The notes below the pieces were generated by a model. The model made no database searches and was not told where the DNA came from. It worked only from the letters and a program-made list of their open reading frames with translations. Shown one piece after another: positions 44,821 to 53,013 of a stretch of DNA of 64,000 nt (positions are counted from its first letter, which is position 1; each line of letters opens with the position of its first letter). The stretch is from Bacillota bacterium (GTDB lineage Bacteria; Bacillota_G; Limnochordia; DTU010). The stretch covers positions 8,460-72,459 of the forward strand of contig JAAZLQ010000107.1 of the NCBI GenBank assembly GCA_012799255.1. Reading direction: 5' to 3'. A program made the position numbers and the translations under genes.

Positions 44821-46776
44821 ATGAAAAAAGCGATACTAGCGGTTGTGATCCTTCTCCTTGGCGTTGGAGGAGTTTTCATCTGGCAATTTGTGCAAAAGGA
44901 TCCTGCCGATGTGGCGAGGGCATTCTTGGAGCAGGTGGTTAACCAAGAATTTGTGGGTGTTTCAGACTACTTTTCTGAAGAACCCCATCCCTCAGATGCA
45001 GAGCTAAGCTATGCGTTTCGCCAGTTAAGTCAGGCTTTTGCCCTTTCCGAAATAAACCTAACCAATTTTGACCTTCTTTCCAAAGGGAACAAGGAGGCCG
45101 TCTTTGCTTTTGAGTTGGACTATCTCAGCTCTGATTTCGAATCAGTCCAAGTTCAAAGTAGCCTAAACTTAAAACGCGAAGGTTATTTTGACGAGTGGAA
45201 GATTGAATGGAGGGATAACCTGCCCCTACCCACGAGCGGCCTTGCTGCCACTTACACTAGGGTGCGCCTCGAGCCACAGCGTGGTGAGATTGTTGATAGC
45301 AAGGGTCAAATCCTGGCCGGTGCAGGCAGTCTGGTGACGGTGGGGGTGCAACCTGATCGGATTTCAGATCCTGACAGGTTACTTGATGCACTCCAAACTG
45401 AGCTGGGTCTTAATCCCGAACATGTGACTAGTCAGTATAGTGCTCCAGGTGTACAGGGCCATTGGTTTGTGCCCTTGACCACTCTATCTGAAGCGGAGTA
45501 TACCAGAGTGGATCCCATTTTGCGTCCGATTCCGGGAGTGTTCTTCCGCAGAATAGATGCACGATCCTATCCACAGGGTTCTATTTTTGGCCATCTTACC
45601 GGATACTTGGGTGAAGTGACTAGCGAGATGCTCCAAGCTTATCCAGAAAGAGATTATGTGAGCGGTGAAATTGTGGGACGGGCTGGACTTGAGAGCAGTC
45701 GGGACGATGTACTCAGGGGTAGACCGGGGTATCGCTTCTCTGTTATGGAAGGGACAGCTTCCACACTGCTTAGGGAAAAACCGGTAATACCAGGGGCCAA
45801 TGTGGAACTTACCATCGATAGCTATATGCAAGAACTTGCCTATGAGATCTTAGGAGATCGTACCGGTGCTTTGGTTGTACTGAATGCAGAAACTGGCGAA
45901 ATTTTGGCCCTAGCTTCGACCCCCAGCTATGATCCGAACGAGTTCATTGGCGGGATCAGCGCGAGACGCTGGCAGGAGCTGAGTTCAGATCCAGATAGGC
46001 CCATGTTTAACCGGGCTTTACAGGGACTTTATCCACCAGGTTCTGTGTTTAAAGTGGTTACTGTGGCAGCTGCTCTAGATCAGGATTTATATGAACCTTC
46101 TAGCCCCTTCGTGGATAGCGGACAGCTCACAGTTCAGGGAAATATTATCCGCAACTTTCAAGGACAGGTTTTTGGTGAACATGACTTGCATCAGGCTTTG
46201 GTTGATTCAGTAAACACAACTATCGCCCAAGTTGGTTTAGAATTAGGAGCTTCGCGCCTTGAAGAGTACTTTACTCGATTTAAGCTCAACGAGGCTTATC
46301 GTTTGGGATTACCCATGTCCAGTGGACAAGTGGGAAGTCCTGCTCGCAGCAGGGTTGCACTGGCTTGGTCAGCTATTGGTCAGGATCAAGTGCTCTTAAC
46401 TCCGCTCCATTTGGCCCAGGTCTTCAGCGTTTTTGCCAATGATGGGTATCTTCCTCCAATTCACTTAGTAAAAGGGGAAGAACTCGGTGATGCTCATGCT
46501 GTGCTACAGACTGAGACGGTGGACCTGGTCAATGTTATGCTCCAAGATGTGGTCCAGCATGGTACTGGAACTCAGGCTCAGGTGCCCGGGTTGACGATTT
46601 ACGGAAAAACGGGAACTGCTGAGACAGTGGGCAGTGGTACTCATGCTTGGTTTGCCGGTCACACTCAGTTACCTACGGGAGAAAAAATAGCTTTTGCCCT
46701 CTTAGTGGAAGAGGGTGGGGTAGGCGGTCAGACGGCTGCTCCTCTAGTTAGAAATTATTTGTCGAGGTTATTCTAG
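44821..46776 (+). CDS. Class B penicillin-binding protein (MecA/PbpC type)
   Basis: Cross-links peptidoglycan. 651 residues: membrane anchor (about 3-22), an NTF2-like MecA_N domain (about 28-140), dimerisation domain with the RGEIVDSKG and GLESSRDDVLRG motifs, and a transpeptidase with SVFK (SxxK) in YPPGSVFKVV, SVN (SxN) and KTGT (KTG). The extra N-terminal domain is that of PBP2a/MecA and B. subtilis PbpC, low-affinity enzymes in some species. Resistance cannot be read from sequence alone. ATG with AGGAGAGAAG. Confidence 0.94.
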   Translation: MKKAILAVVILLLGVGGVFIWQFVQKDPADVARAFLEQVVNQEFVGVSDYFSEEPHPSDAELSYAFRQLSQAFALSEINLTNFDLLSKGNKEAVFAFELDYLSSDFESVQVQSSLNLKREGYFDEWKIEWRDNLPLPTSGLAATYTRVRLEPQRGEIVDSKGQILAGAGSLVTVGVQPDRISDPDRLLDALQTELGLNPEHVTSQYSAPGVQGHWFVPLTTLSEAEYTRVDPILRPIPGVFFRRIDARSYPQGSIFGHLTGYLGEVTSEMLQAYPERDYVSGEIVGRAGLESSRDDVLRGRPGYRFSVMEGTASTLLREKPVIPGANVELTIDSYMQELAYEILGDRTGALVVLNAETGEILALASTPSYDPNEFIGGISARRWQELSSDPDRPMFNRALQGLYPPGSVFKVVTVAAALDQDLYEPSSPFVDSGQLTVQGNIIRNFQGQVFGEHDLHQALVDSVNTTIAQVGLELGASRLEEYFTRFKLNEAYRLGLPMSSGQVGSPARSRVALAWSAIGQDQVLLTPLHLAQVFSVFANDGYLPPIHLVKGEELGDAHAVLQTETVDLVNVMLQDVVQHGTGTQAQVPGLTIYGKTGTAETVGSGTHAWFAGHTQLPTGEKIAFALLVEEGGVGGQTAAPLVRNYLSRLF

Positions 46777-46860
46777 TTCTTAGAATTTTCGGACTCTTTG
46801 GAAGGAGATCGAAACCCCAGTAGAGAAGAATAGCCCGGTGGATGAAGGCGGGTTTATTTA

Positions 46861-47913
46861 ATGCGAAGAAAATGGATTGTGTTTTCCCTTATTGTCTTGC
46901 TACTAAGTACAGCATTAGGCTCTGCTTTTGCTTCAGAAGGACTGCAGGTACATTACTTAGATGTGGGGCAAGCGGAGTCAACTGTACTGATGGGCCAAGG
47001 ATTTACTATTCTGATAGATGCTGGTGATCGTGGCGAGACAGATGTCCTTTATCATCTACACAGACTGGGCATTGAGACAATTGACTTGCTCATCCTTACC
47101 CATCCCCACGCGGACCATATTGGTCAAGCCGCCCAGATTCTGGACAGTTTTGCGGTCCGTGAGGTGTGGATGTCGGGCTATGAACACTATACAGTCTTGT
47201 TTGAAACAGTATTAGATGCAATTTTGGATTCGGATGCGGACTATTATGAACCGCGAGCGGGTGAGAAGTTTAGCTTTGGTCAGTTGAACTTGGAGATTGT
47301 GAACCCAACAGAAATCGGAAGTGATCTTCATGACACTTGCATCATGGTTCGGGCGGTTTATGGGGACATCGCCTTTTTGTTTACAGGGGATGCGGAAAGG
47401 AAGACGGAAACAAAGCTAAGCAGGATGGGAGTTCCTTTGAAGGCACAGATCCTCCAGCTAGGTCATCATGGGTCCCGTACGTCCTCCTCCTTGGACTTTC
47501 TTTTGGATGTGGATCCTGAGGTTGTCATCTATTCGGCAGGCGTGGGTAATGACTATGGACATCCCCATCCAGAAGTGATTAATCGTCTGAAAATATTGAA
47601 AGTTCCTGTGTACGGAACAGATCGGTATGGTACCATTGTGGTGAACACGGATGGCACAAACTACAGTATAGAAGTGTCGAAGTTGGGCGAAATCAAACAT
47701 TTTTGCGTAGATATTAATACTGCCTCGGTCGAAGAACTCCAGCGTATTATTCATATTGGCCCTGCCTTGGCCCAAGAAATTGTGCGACAGCGGGAGATTC
47801 ATCCGTTTAAGAGTATTGAGGAGTTAAAAAGAGTATCAGGTATTGGTGAGAAGAGATTAGCGGACATAAAGTCTGAGGGTCTAGCCTGTGTTAAAGGAGT
47901 GGTGGAGAATTAA
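46861..47913 (+). CDS. Exported metallo-beta-lactamase fold protein with ComEA-like HhH
   Basis: 350 residues: signal peptide (cleavage likely after AFA), a ComEC/Rec2-type metallo-beta-lactamase domain with THPHADHIG and LGHHGSRTSS metal motifs, and a C-terminal helix-hairpin-helix pair (INTASVEELQRIIHIGPALAQEIV and FKSIEELKRVSGIGEKRLADIK, in part) like ComEA. The combination suggests an extracytoplasmic nuclease or DNA-binding hydrolase, perhaps for DNA uptake or scavenging, without the ComEC channel. ATG start. DUF3006 gene overlaps its end. Confidence 0.88.
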   Translation: MRRKWIVFSLIVLLLSTALGSAFASEGLQVHYLDVGQAESTVLMGQGFTILIDAGDRGETDVLYHLHRLGIETIDLLILTHPHADHIGQAAQILDSFAVREVWMSGYEHYTVLFETVLDAILDSDADYYEPRAGEKFSFGQLNLEIVNPTEIGSDLHDTCIMVRAVYGDIAFLFTGDAERKTETKLSRMGVPLKAQILQLGHHGSRTSSSLDFLLDVDPEVVIYSAGVGNDYGHPHPEVINRLKILKVPVYGTDRYGTIVVNTDGTNYSIEVSKLGEIKHFCVDINTASVEELQRIIHIGPALAQEIVRQREIHPFKSIEELKRVSGIGEKRLADIKSEGLACVKGVVEN

Positions 47914-48184
47914 CACGAAGCAGTGTGCGGTAATCGATCGGATTGTGGATGGCATGACGGCGGTGCTTCTTTTGGAGGAAGGGCAAGGGCAAATTACCGT
48001 GCCAGTGGAAAAGTTGCCTGTTGGAAGTGGAGAAGGAATCTGGCTTCTGCTTACGATTCAAGATGGTGTGCTAATTGATGTGGAGCTTGATCTTGAGAAA
48101 ACTGAGCAGGTAAAAGGGCGGATTGCCAGCAAAAGGGCTTTGCTCTTAGCACGCATGGCTCGCCGTAAACAGAGTCAGGACTGA
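47888..48184 (+). CDS. DUF3006 family protein
   Basis: Up to 98 residues with the DUF3006 pattern CAVIDRIVDGMTAVLLLEE...ITVPVEKLP. Function unknown; this family commonly follows MBL-type ComEC-like genes, as here. It may begin with GTG at 47888, inside the MBL gene end. Its last ten bases overlap the convergent acetyltransferase gene. Confidence 0.78.
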   Translation: MLKEWWRINTKQCAVIDRIVDGMTAVLLLEEGQGQITVPVEKLPVGSGEGIWLLLTIQDGVLIDVELDLEKTEQVKGRIASKRALLLARMARRKQSQD

Positions 48185-48780
48185 GTTGACTCCCTAACCA
48201 GCATTAACCAGGTTCCTGAAAGATCTGTGATGGTGCCATATTCTGTAAAACCTGAACTCGCATAAAGACGCTTTGCCACAGTGTTGTCGGCACGTACATT
48301 AAGACCAATTGATTCGTTTTGGAGCTTATGTAAAACATCATTTAATAACACAGTACCCACACCCTTCCCTTGGTAGGTAGGGAGCACAGCGATGGAGAGG
48401 ATCCGAGCTTGCGGTTTGGGTACTTTTTTTGTACGGCGCACTGAGGTAGTCATCAAAAACTGGTTCTGCGCCAGCTTAGCAAGTTCCTTAAAGCTTAGTT
48501 TTCTGGCCAAACGTGTTAGGAGGGAGAGGGTTTTGCTCAATTGACGCTTTCCGGAAGAAGTGGAGTATAAGCAATAACCTTGCACTTGATTTGCTTGATC
48601 GAGATACAGCACGCCTTTGGCGCCCCAGTAGAAGGGCAGAGTGAAACTCAGCTCTAATAGATCCAAGAGTTCATCTGGATCCTTTTGGGAAAAAAAGAGC
48701 TGAACACTGGCGGGAAAAGCTTGTCTATAGACTTCCGCAATTCGCCGTGCGTCTCGATGAGAAGCTGACTGTAAGTTCAT
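48175..48780 (-). CDS. GNAT-family N-acetyltransferase
   Basis: 201 residues. The acetyl-CoA loop motif LPTYQGKGVGTVLLNDVL and the following IGLNVRADNTVAKRLYASSGFTEYG block are typical of GNAT enzymes. An N-terminal ~60-residue region is particular to it. Substrate not readable. ATG start at 48780 with a GGAGGGA upstream, ten bases after the deacetylase stop. Confidence 0.9.
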   Translation of the reverse strand: MNLQSASHRDARRIAEVYRQAFPASVQLFFSQKDPDELLDLLELSFTLPFYWGAKGVLYLDQANQVQGYCLYSTSSGKRQLSKTLSLLTRLARKLSFKELAKLAQNQFLMTTSVRRTKKVPKPQARILSIAVLPTYQGKGVGTVLLNDVLHKLQNESIGLNVRADNTVAKRLYASSGFTEYGTITDLSGTWLMLVRESTQS

Positions 48781-48789
48781 GGTTCCCTC

Positions 48790-49668
48790 CTATTCTTGTC
48801 GATCCACCTGTGGAAACGCTTCTGCTGGCGCATTATGGAGCAGTTCAGCCAAGGGCACGATCTCCAATCCTTTAGCCCTGATAATTTCAATCACTTTAGG
48901 TAAGGCCAAGACTGTAGCGCGCCGATCTCCCCCTTCGTTCTTCAACAGTGCTCCACTATCATGGAAGAGGATAATATCACCGCCGCGCACTTTACTGTCA
49001 ACTAAACGTTCGATATAAGAGGCAGTAACACCAAAACGCCAGTCCCGAGTAGATATGGACCAGAGCACGATTTCTTGCCCTAGAAGTTTAGACAACCTGC
49101 GGAGTCGAGCATCATACATTCCTCGGGGAGGGCGCACAAAACTGGGATATTCGCCAGTCACCTCTGTGATAATAGCAGTTGCTTCCAGTATTTCTTTCTG
49201 CAACTCCACCGTAGACAGGGTGGGAATATTTCTGTGGTTTTGGGTATGATTGCCAATGGCATGGCCATCTTCCACAATCTGCCTCGCTATATCTGGGTAT
49301 TTTTCCACATGGCTTCCCACCATAAAGAAAGTGGCAGGAACATCATACTGCTTCAATATTTCCAAGATGGCAGGTGTAAACTCTCTACTAGGGCCATCAT
49401 CAAAGGTTATGGCCACCTTGTTAGAAGCACGATCACCGACGCGATAAATATCTGGTTGATACCCAAATCCATGATAGACATAGATGGTAAATAAACCAAA
49501 GAGTGTTACAATTCCCACGATGATGGAGAGAACTAATGCGGGCAGCTTGGGTACTTTCAGTTTAAACAATCTCAAAATACGCGTACCTAAACGCCAGTAA
49601 AAACGGGCAAAAAGTGCGCAAATGAGTAGCAAGCCCAATACTCGTAAAGCAAATTCAGGATTGACCAC
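48790..49668 (-). CDS. Polysaccharide deacetylase, membrane-anchored
   Basis: Deacetylates N-acetylated glycans such as peptidoglycan or chitin oligomers. 292 residues with one or two N-terminal hydrophobic segments (about 5-21 and 43-63), then a NodB domain with all five motifs: TFDDGP, HTQNH (metal His), RPPRG, DWR and ILFHDSG. GTG-start region with GAGGAATG. Likely faces outward and modifies wall glycans. Confidence 0.93.
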   Translation of the reverse strand: MVNPEFALRVLGLLLICALFARFYWRLGTRILRLFKLKVPKLPALVLSIIVGIVTLFGLFTIYVYHGFGYQPDIYRVGDRASNKVAITFDDGPSREFTPAILEILKQYDVPATFFMVGSHVEKYPDIARQIVEDGHAIGNHTQNHRNIPTLSTVELQKEILEATAIITEVTGEYPSFVRPPRGMYDARLRRLSKLLGQEIVLWSISTRDWRFGVTASYIERLVDSKVRGGDIILFHDSGALLKNEGGDRRATVLALPKVIEIIRAKGLEIVPLAELLHNAPAEAFPQVDRQE

Positions 49669-49750
49669 GGGTCATTCCTCCTCAAAGGATTTCTAACTTA
49701 GCTTATTTTACTGTATCACCTTTCCCTCCACAAGATCCAATAGTTGCGGA

Positions 49751-49769
49751 TTACTATTTATAATAGTAA
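49751..49769. promoter_or_regulatory. Palindrome upstream of PHP gene
   Basis: TTACTATT-TAT-AATAGTAA is a perfect 8-3-8 inverted repeat between divergent genes. Possible operator for either direction. Confidence 0.35.
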
Positions 49770-49780
49770 AGTAATAAGCA

Positions 49781-49818
49781 GAGAGGGTACGGTGGAGAGT
49801 ACCTCAACCGTAGCTCTC
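49781..49818 (+). promoter_or_regulatory. Leader hairpin of PHP-rtcB operon
   Basis: GAGAG-gg-TACGGT pairs with ACCGTA-g-CTCTC across a 13-base loop, 25 bases before the start codon. It is not followed by a T run, so it is not a terminator. Its function is unknown; it could be a protein or RNA recognition site. Confidence 0.45.
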
Positions 49819-49843
49819 GGAATGAACTTGTGGAGGTTATTTT

Positions 49844-50629
49844 TTGAAGAACTATCATACACATACTTTTCGCTGCAACCACGCGGAAGGTGAGGTCGTA
49901 GATTATGCCAAAATAGCAGTCGAGCGGGGAGTTGCGGTTTTAGGAATTGCCGATCATACGCCGTTACCCGACAATCGTTGGCTGTTTATGCGGATGAGCA
50001 GTTCCCAATTACCGACCTATATTCGGGCCATTGACGAGGCACAAGCTAAGTATAGGGAGTTGACGATTCTCAAGTCCATGGAGTGCGAGTGGGCTCCAGA
50101 GTACCGCAATTACTTCAAAGAAGTGCTTTTGGGAGAGTGCAACTTAGATTACCTGGTCTTAGGCTGCCACTTTTTTACCTATAACGGTGGTTGGGTGAGT
50201 AGCCATTTAGATATTCATGATGCCAAGCATCTAGTGGCTTTCACAAAATTCTTAATCCAGTCTATGCAGTCTGGTCTTTTTAGTTTAGTTGCCCATCCTG
50301 ATTTGTTCGGGCTCACCTATCCAATCTGGGATGAAAACACCACCTCCGCTTCAAAAGATATTTTAGCCGCGGCGGAAGAACTGAAAATTCCTTTGGAAAT
50401 CAATGGTTATGGCCTCATGGAGAAATTCGTTAAGACTCCCAGCGGGACAAGAAATGCCTATCCGTGGCTGCCGTTTTGGGAGTTGGCCAGGGACTATGAG
50501 GTCACCGTTGTTGTGAACTCCGATGCTCATCACCCAGAAAAGGTAGATATGGGTCTTAAAGAAGGGGAGGAGTTCGCTCAGAAGTTAGGACTTACATTGG
50601 CTAACTTGGATCACTTAGAGAGGAGATAG
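49844..50629 (+). CDS. PHP-family phosphatase, histidinol-phosphatase-like
   Basis: 261 residues with the PHP metal centre: HTHTFRCNH at the N-terminus, GIADHTPLP, GCHFF, VAHPDLFG, and NSDAHHPE. Members are histidinol-phosphate phosphatases or related. TTG start (KNYHTHT) eight bases after TGGAGG. No other his genes are near and the next gene, RtcB, starts three bases after the stop, so a role in RNA or nucleotide phosphate metabolism is equally possible. Confidence 0.85.
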   Translation: MKNYHTHTFRCNHAEGEVVDYAKIAVERGVAVLGIADHTPLPDNRWLFMRMSSSQLPTYIRAIDEAQAKYRELTILKSMECEWAPEYRNYFKEVLLGECNLDYLVLGCHFFTYNGGWVSSHLDIHDAKHLVAFTKFLIQSMQSGLFSLVAHPDLFGLTYPIWDENTTSASKDILAAAEELKIPLEINGYGLMEKFVKTPSGTRNAYPWLPFWELARDYEVTVVVNSDAHHPEKVDMGLKEGEEFAQKLGLTLANLDHLERR

Positions 50630-50631
50630 CA

Positions 50632-51867
50632 ATGTTTGTCATTTTTAATGAAAGGGAGCAGATGATTCCCATCAAGGTTTGGCTACCCAGCCAGGAGCAC
50701 TTGGATGCAGAGTGTCTCAGGCAAGCCACTAACTTGGCCAACTTACCCTTCGCTTTTCGGCATATCGCCTTAATGCCTGATACCCACACTGGCTACGGGA
50801 TGCCTATTGGGGGAGTGCTGGCTAGTGCAGAGGCGATTGTTCCCAATGCTGTGGGGGTCGACATTGGTTGTGGGATGGGGTTTGTGCATACAAATGTTCC
50901 AGCCAGCGTTCTTCGAGAGGTGACCATCCCGAACGGGAACTTAGCCCAGTATTTAGTTGGTCAGATCATGAGGGATGTCCCCCAAGGTTTTGATCATCAC
51001 CGCCATAAGCAAAAATCTCAGTTTTTAGATGAGTACCCCGTGAGAGGCTTATATCAATATGGGGCAAATAAACTACCGCACCTTGAGGAAGCCTATACTC
51101 AATTGGGCACTCTCGGGGGCGGGAACCATTTTATTGAACTTCAGGAAGATGAAGCGGGTTATCTTGGGATCATGGTACACACCGGTTCTCGGAACTTCGG
51201 GTACAAGGTGGCCAACTACTTTAATCAGCTGGCTAAAGAATTGAATTACCGGATGAACTCCTCTGTTCCTCCCCAGTATGACCTTGCCTACTTGCCATTA
51301 GATACGAAGGAAGCCCAAGGTTATCTTGGCTGGATGAACTTTGCCCTAGAGTTTGCCCGGGAAAATCGGAAGCGCATTATGGAGCGAGTTCAAACGATTG
51401 TGTTCCCTGCCCTAAAACGATTTGCCGGCATTGACCAGGTTGAAGTTTTGAGAGAAGTAAATGCTCATCACAACTATGCTGCAAAAGAACGGCATTTCGG
51501 TCAAGAGGTTTGGGTGCACCGCAAAGGAGCAATTAGGGCTGCAGCAGGTGAACTAGGGATCATTCCAGGGGCAATGGGTTCTTATTCCTTTATCGTTGAA
51601 GGTCTAGGAAATCCCGAATCGTTCAATTCCGCCAGCCATGGTGCTGGTCGAGTTCTCGGGCGTAAGGAAGCTATCAGGCAGTTTAGCCTAGATGAAGTGC
51701 TAGCGGACTTTTCCTCCAAAGATGTGGTTTTGGGTAAGAGGAACAAGCGTGATACTGCCGAGGAATATTATAAGGCTTATAAGGACATCGAAGAAGTAAT
51801 GGATTATCAACAAGATTTGGTCAAGCCGGTCCTCAAGCTAAAAACCGTTGCGGTGGTCAAGGGCTGA
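50632..51867 (+). CDS. rtcB: RtcB-family RNA ligase
   Basis: Joins RNA 2',3'-cyclic phosphate and 5'-OH ends using GTP and Mn2+. 411 residues, the normal length. Conserved sites: GVDIGCGM (Mn2+ Asp/Cys), LGGGNHFIEL, HTGSRNFG, HHNYA, and the guanylated His in SASHGAGR. ATG start with GAGGAGA. No RtcA or archease (rtcR) is beside it; coupling with the PHP phosphatase gene is tight. Confidence 0.95.
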   Translation: MFVIFNEREQMIPIKVWLPSQEHLDAECLRQATNLANLPFAFRHIALMPDTHTGYGMPIGGVLASAEAIVPNAVGVDIGCGMGFVHTNVPASVLREVTIPNGNLAQYLVGQIMRDVPQGFDHHRHKQKSQFLDEYPVRGLYQYGANKLPHLEEAYTQLGTLGGGNHFIELQEDEAGYLGIMVHTGSRNFGYKVANYFNQLAKELNYRMNSSVPPQYDLAYLPLDTKEAQGYLGWMNFALEFARENRKRIMERVQTIVFPALKRFAGIDQVEVLREVNAHHNYAAKERHFGQEVWVHRKGAIRAAAGELGIIPGAMGSYSFIVEGLGNPESFNSASHGAGRVLGRKEAIRQFSLDEVLADFSSKDVVLGKRNKRDTAEEYYKAYKDIEEVMDYQQDLVKPVLKLKTVAVVKG

Positions 51868-51959
51868 GGAAATTTGACCAGATGATTCCACTATACTTTG
51901 GGAGGATTTAGCGTTAGTTCTATGGTCCAAGAGAAATTCTACAAGGGGGTTTATTACAA

Positions 51960-52934
51960 TTGCGTAAAACATTTAGTTTATTGATTGCTATGGTTCTTTT
52001 AGTTGGTCTTGTTGTATCTCCGGCTTACGCCAAAACTCCTAGGATTGGGCTTATCTTTGCCGAAGGTGGTCTAGGTGACCAGTCCTTTAACGATGCAGCC
52101 TATCGTGGATTGATGCAGGCCAAAGAGGAGTTGGGTGTAGAGGTAATCTACGTTGAGCCAGCTGACATTGCTGAAATGGAAGAGCATCAGCGGGCCTATG
52201 CCGATTTGGATCTTGACTTGGTTATTGTTATCGGGTTTATCCACAAGAGCGCTCTAGAAGAGGTTTCCATGGACTATCCGCATATCAACTTCGCCATCGT
52301 GGATGACCAAGTGGATAATCCGAACGTAACTTCTCTATTGTTTGAAGAACACGAAGGTTCTTTCCTAGTAGGTGTTCTCGCCGGTATGATGACCGAAACT
52401 GACACAGTGGGCTTTGTTGGTGGTATGGAAGTTCCCCTCATCCGTAAGTTCCAAGTTGGTTTTGAAGAAGGCGTAAAATACGCTAATCCTAATGCCGAGA
52501 TTTTGGTGAACTACGCAGGTAGCTTTGGCGACCCAGGTAGAGGCCGTGAGCTTGCTGTGAGCCAAAATGAACGCGGTGCTGATATCGTCTACCACGCTGC
52601 AGGTGGAACCGGTAGTGGTGTCATCGACGCTGCTGTAAGTAATGGTTTCTATGCCATCGGTGTAGACTCTGATCAAGACTTTATGGCTCCAGGTACAGTT
52701 CTAACCTCTATGGTAAAACGTGTTGACCTAGCTGTTTATGAAGTAATTAAAGCAGTTGCAGAAGGCAACTTGGAAGGTGGCATTTGGAGCTTCGGTATCG
52801 AAGACGGTGGTGTGGGCACATCTGAGTTCACCTACACCAAGGATCTGATTCCTCAAGAAGTACTTGAGGCCATCGAAGATGCCAAGAGCAAGATTATTTC
52901 TGGAGAGATTGTAGTCTCTAATCCTATCCAATAG
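51960..52934 (+). CDS. BMP-family ABC transporter substrate-binding protein
   Basis: 324 residues, probably binding purine nucleosides. Signal peptide ends in AYA with no cysteine at the cleavage site, so it is not a lipoprotein, unlike most Gram-positive homologues. Mature motifs GLIFAEGGLGDQSFNDAA and GGTGSGVIDAA are those of the BMP/PnrA/Med family. TTG start (RKTFSLL) behind AAGGGGG. It heads the nupNOPQ-like operon below. Free diffusion of this protein requires a periplasm. Confidence 0.93.
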   Translation: MRKTFSLLIAMVLLVGLVVSPAYAKTPRIGLIFAEGGLGDQSFNDAAYRGLMQAKEELGVEVIYVEPADIAEMEEHQRAYADLDLDLVIVIGFIHKSALEEVSMDYPHINFAIVDDQVDNPNVTSLLFEEHEGSFLVGVLAGMMTETDTVGFVGGMEVPLIRKFQVGFEEGVKYANPNAEILVNYAGSFGDPGRGRELAVSQNERGADIVYHAAGGTGSGVIDAAVSNGFYAIGVDSDQDFMAPGTVLTSMVKRVDLAVYEVIKAVAEGNLEGGIWSFGIEDGGVGTSEFTYTKDLIPQEVLEAIEDAKSKIISGEIVVSNPIQ

Positions 52935-52950
52935 CCTATGATTAACTAGA

Positions 52951-52997
52951 GGGAGGCAGCTCGCCGCCATACGGTGGGCGGCGCCTCCTTTTTTTAG
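52951..52997 (+). terminator. Intrinsic terminator or attenuator after BMP gene
   Basis: GGAGGCagctcGCCGCC ... GGGCGGCGCCTCC then TTTTTTT. A strong hairpin between binding protein and ATPase genes that would raise the first product over the others. Confidence 0.88.
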
Positions 52998-53013
52998 CAG
53001 GGAGGAAGTCTCC

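Noticed and set aside
44821..46776. mecA-type resistance gene
   Set aside because: The MecA_N domain also occurs in ordinary PBPs such as PbpC. Sequence alone does not show low drug affinity and no mec regulators are present.
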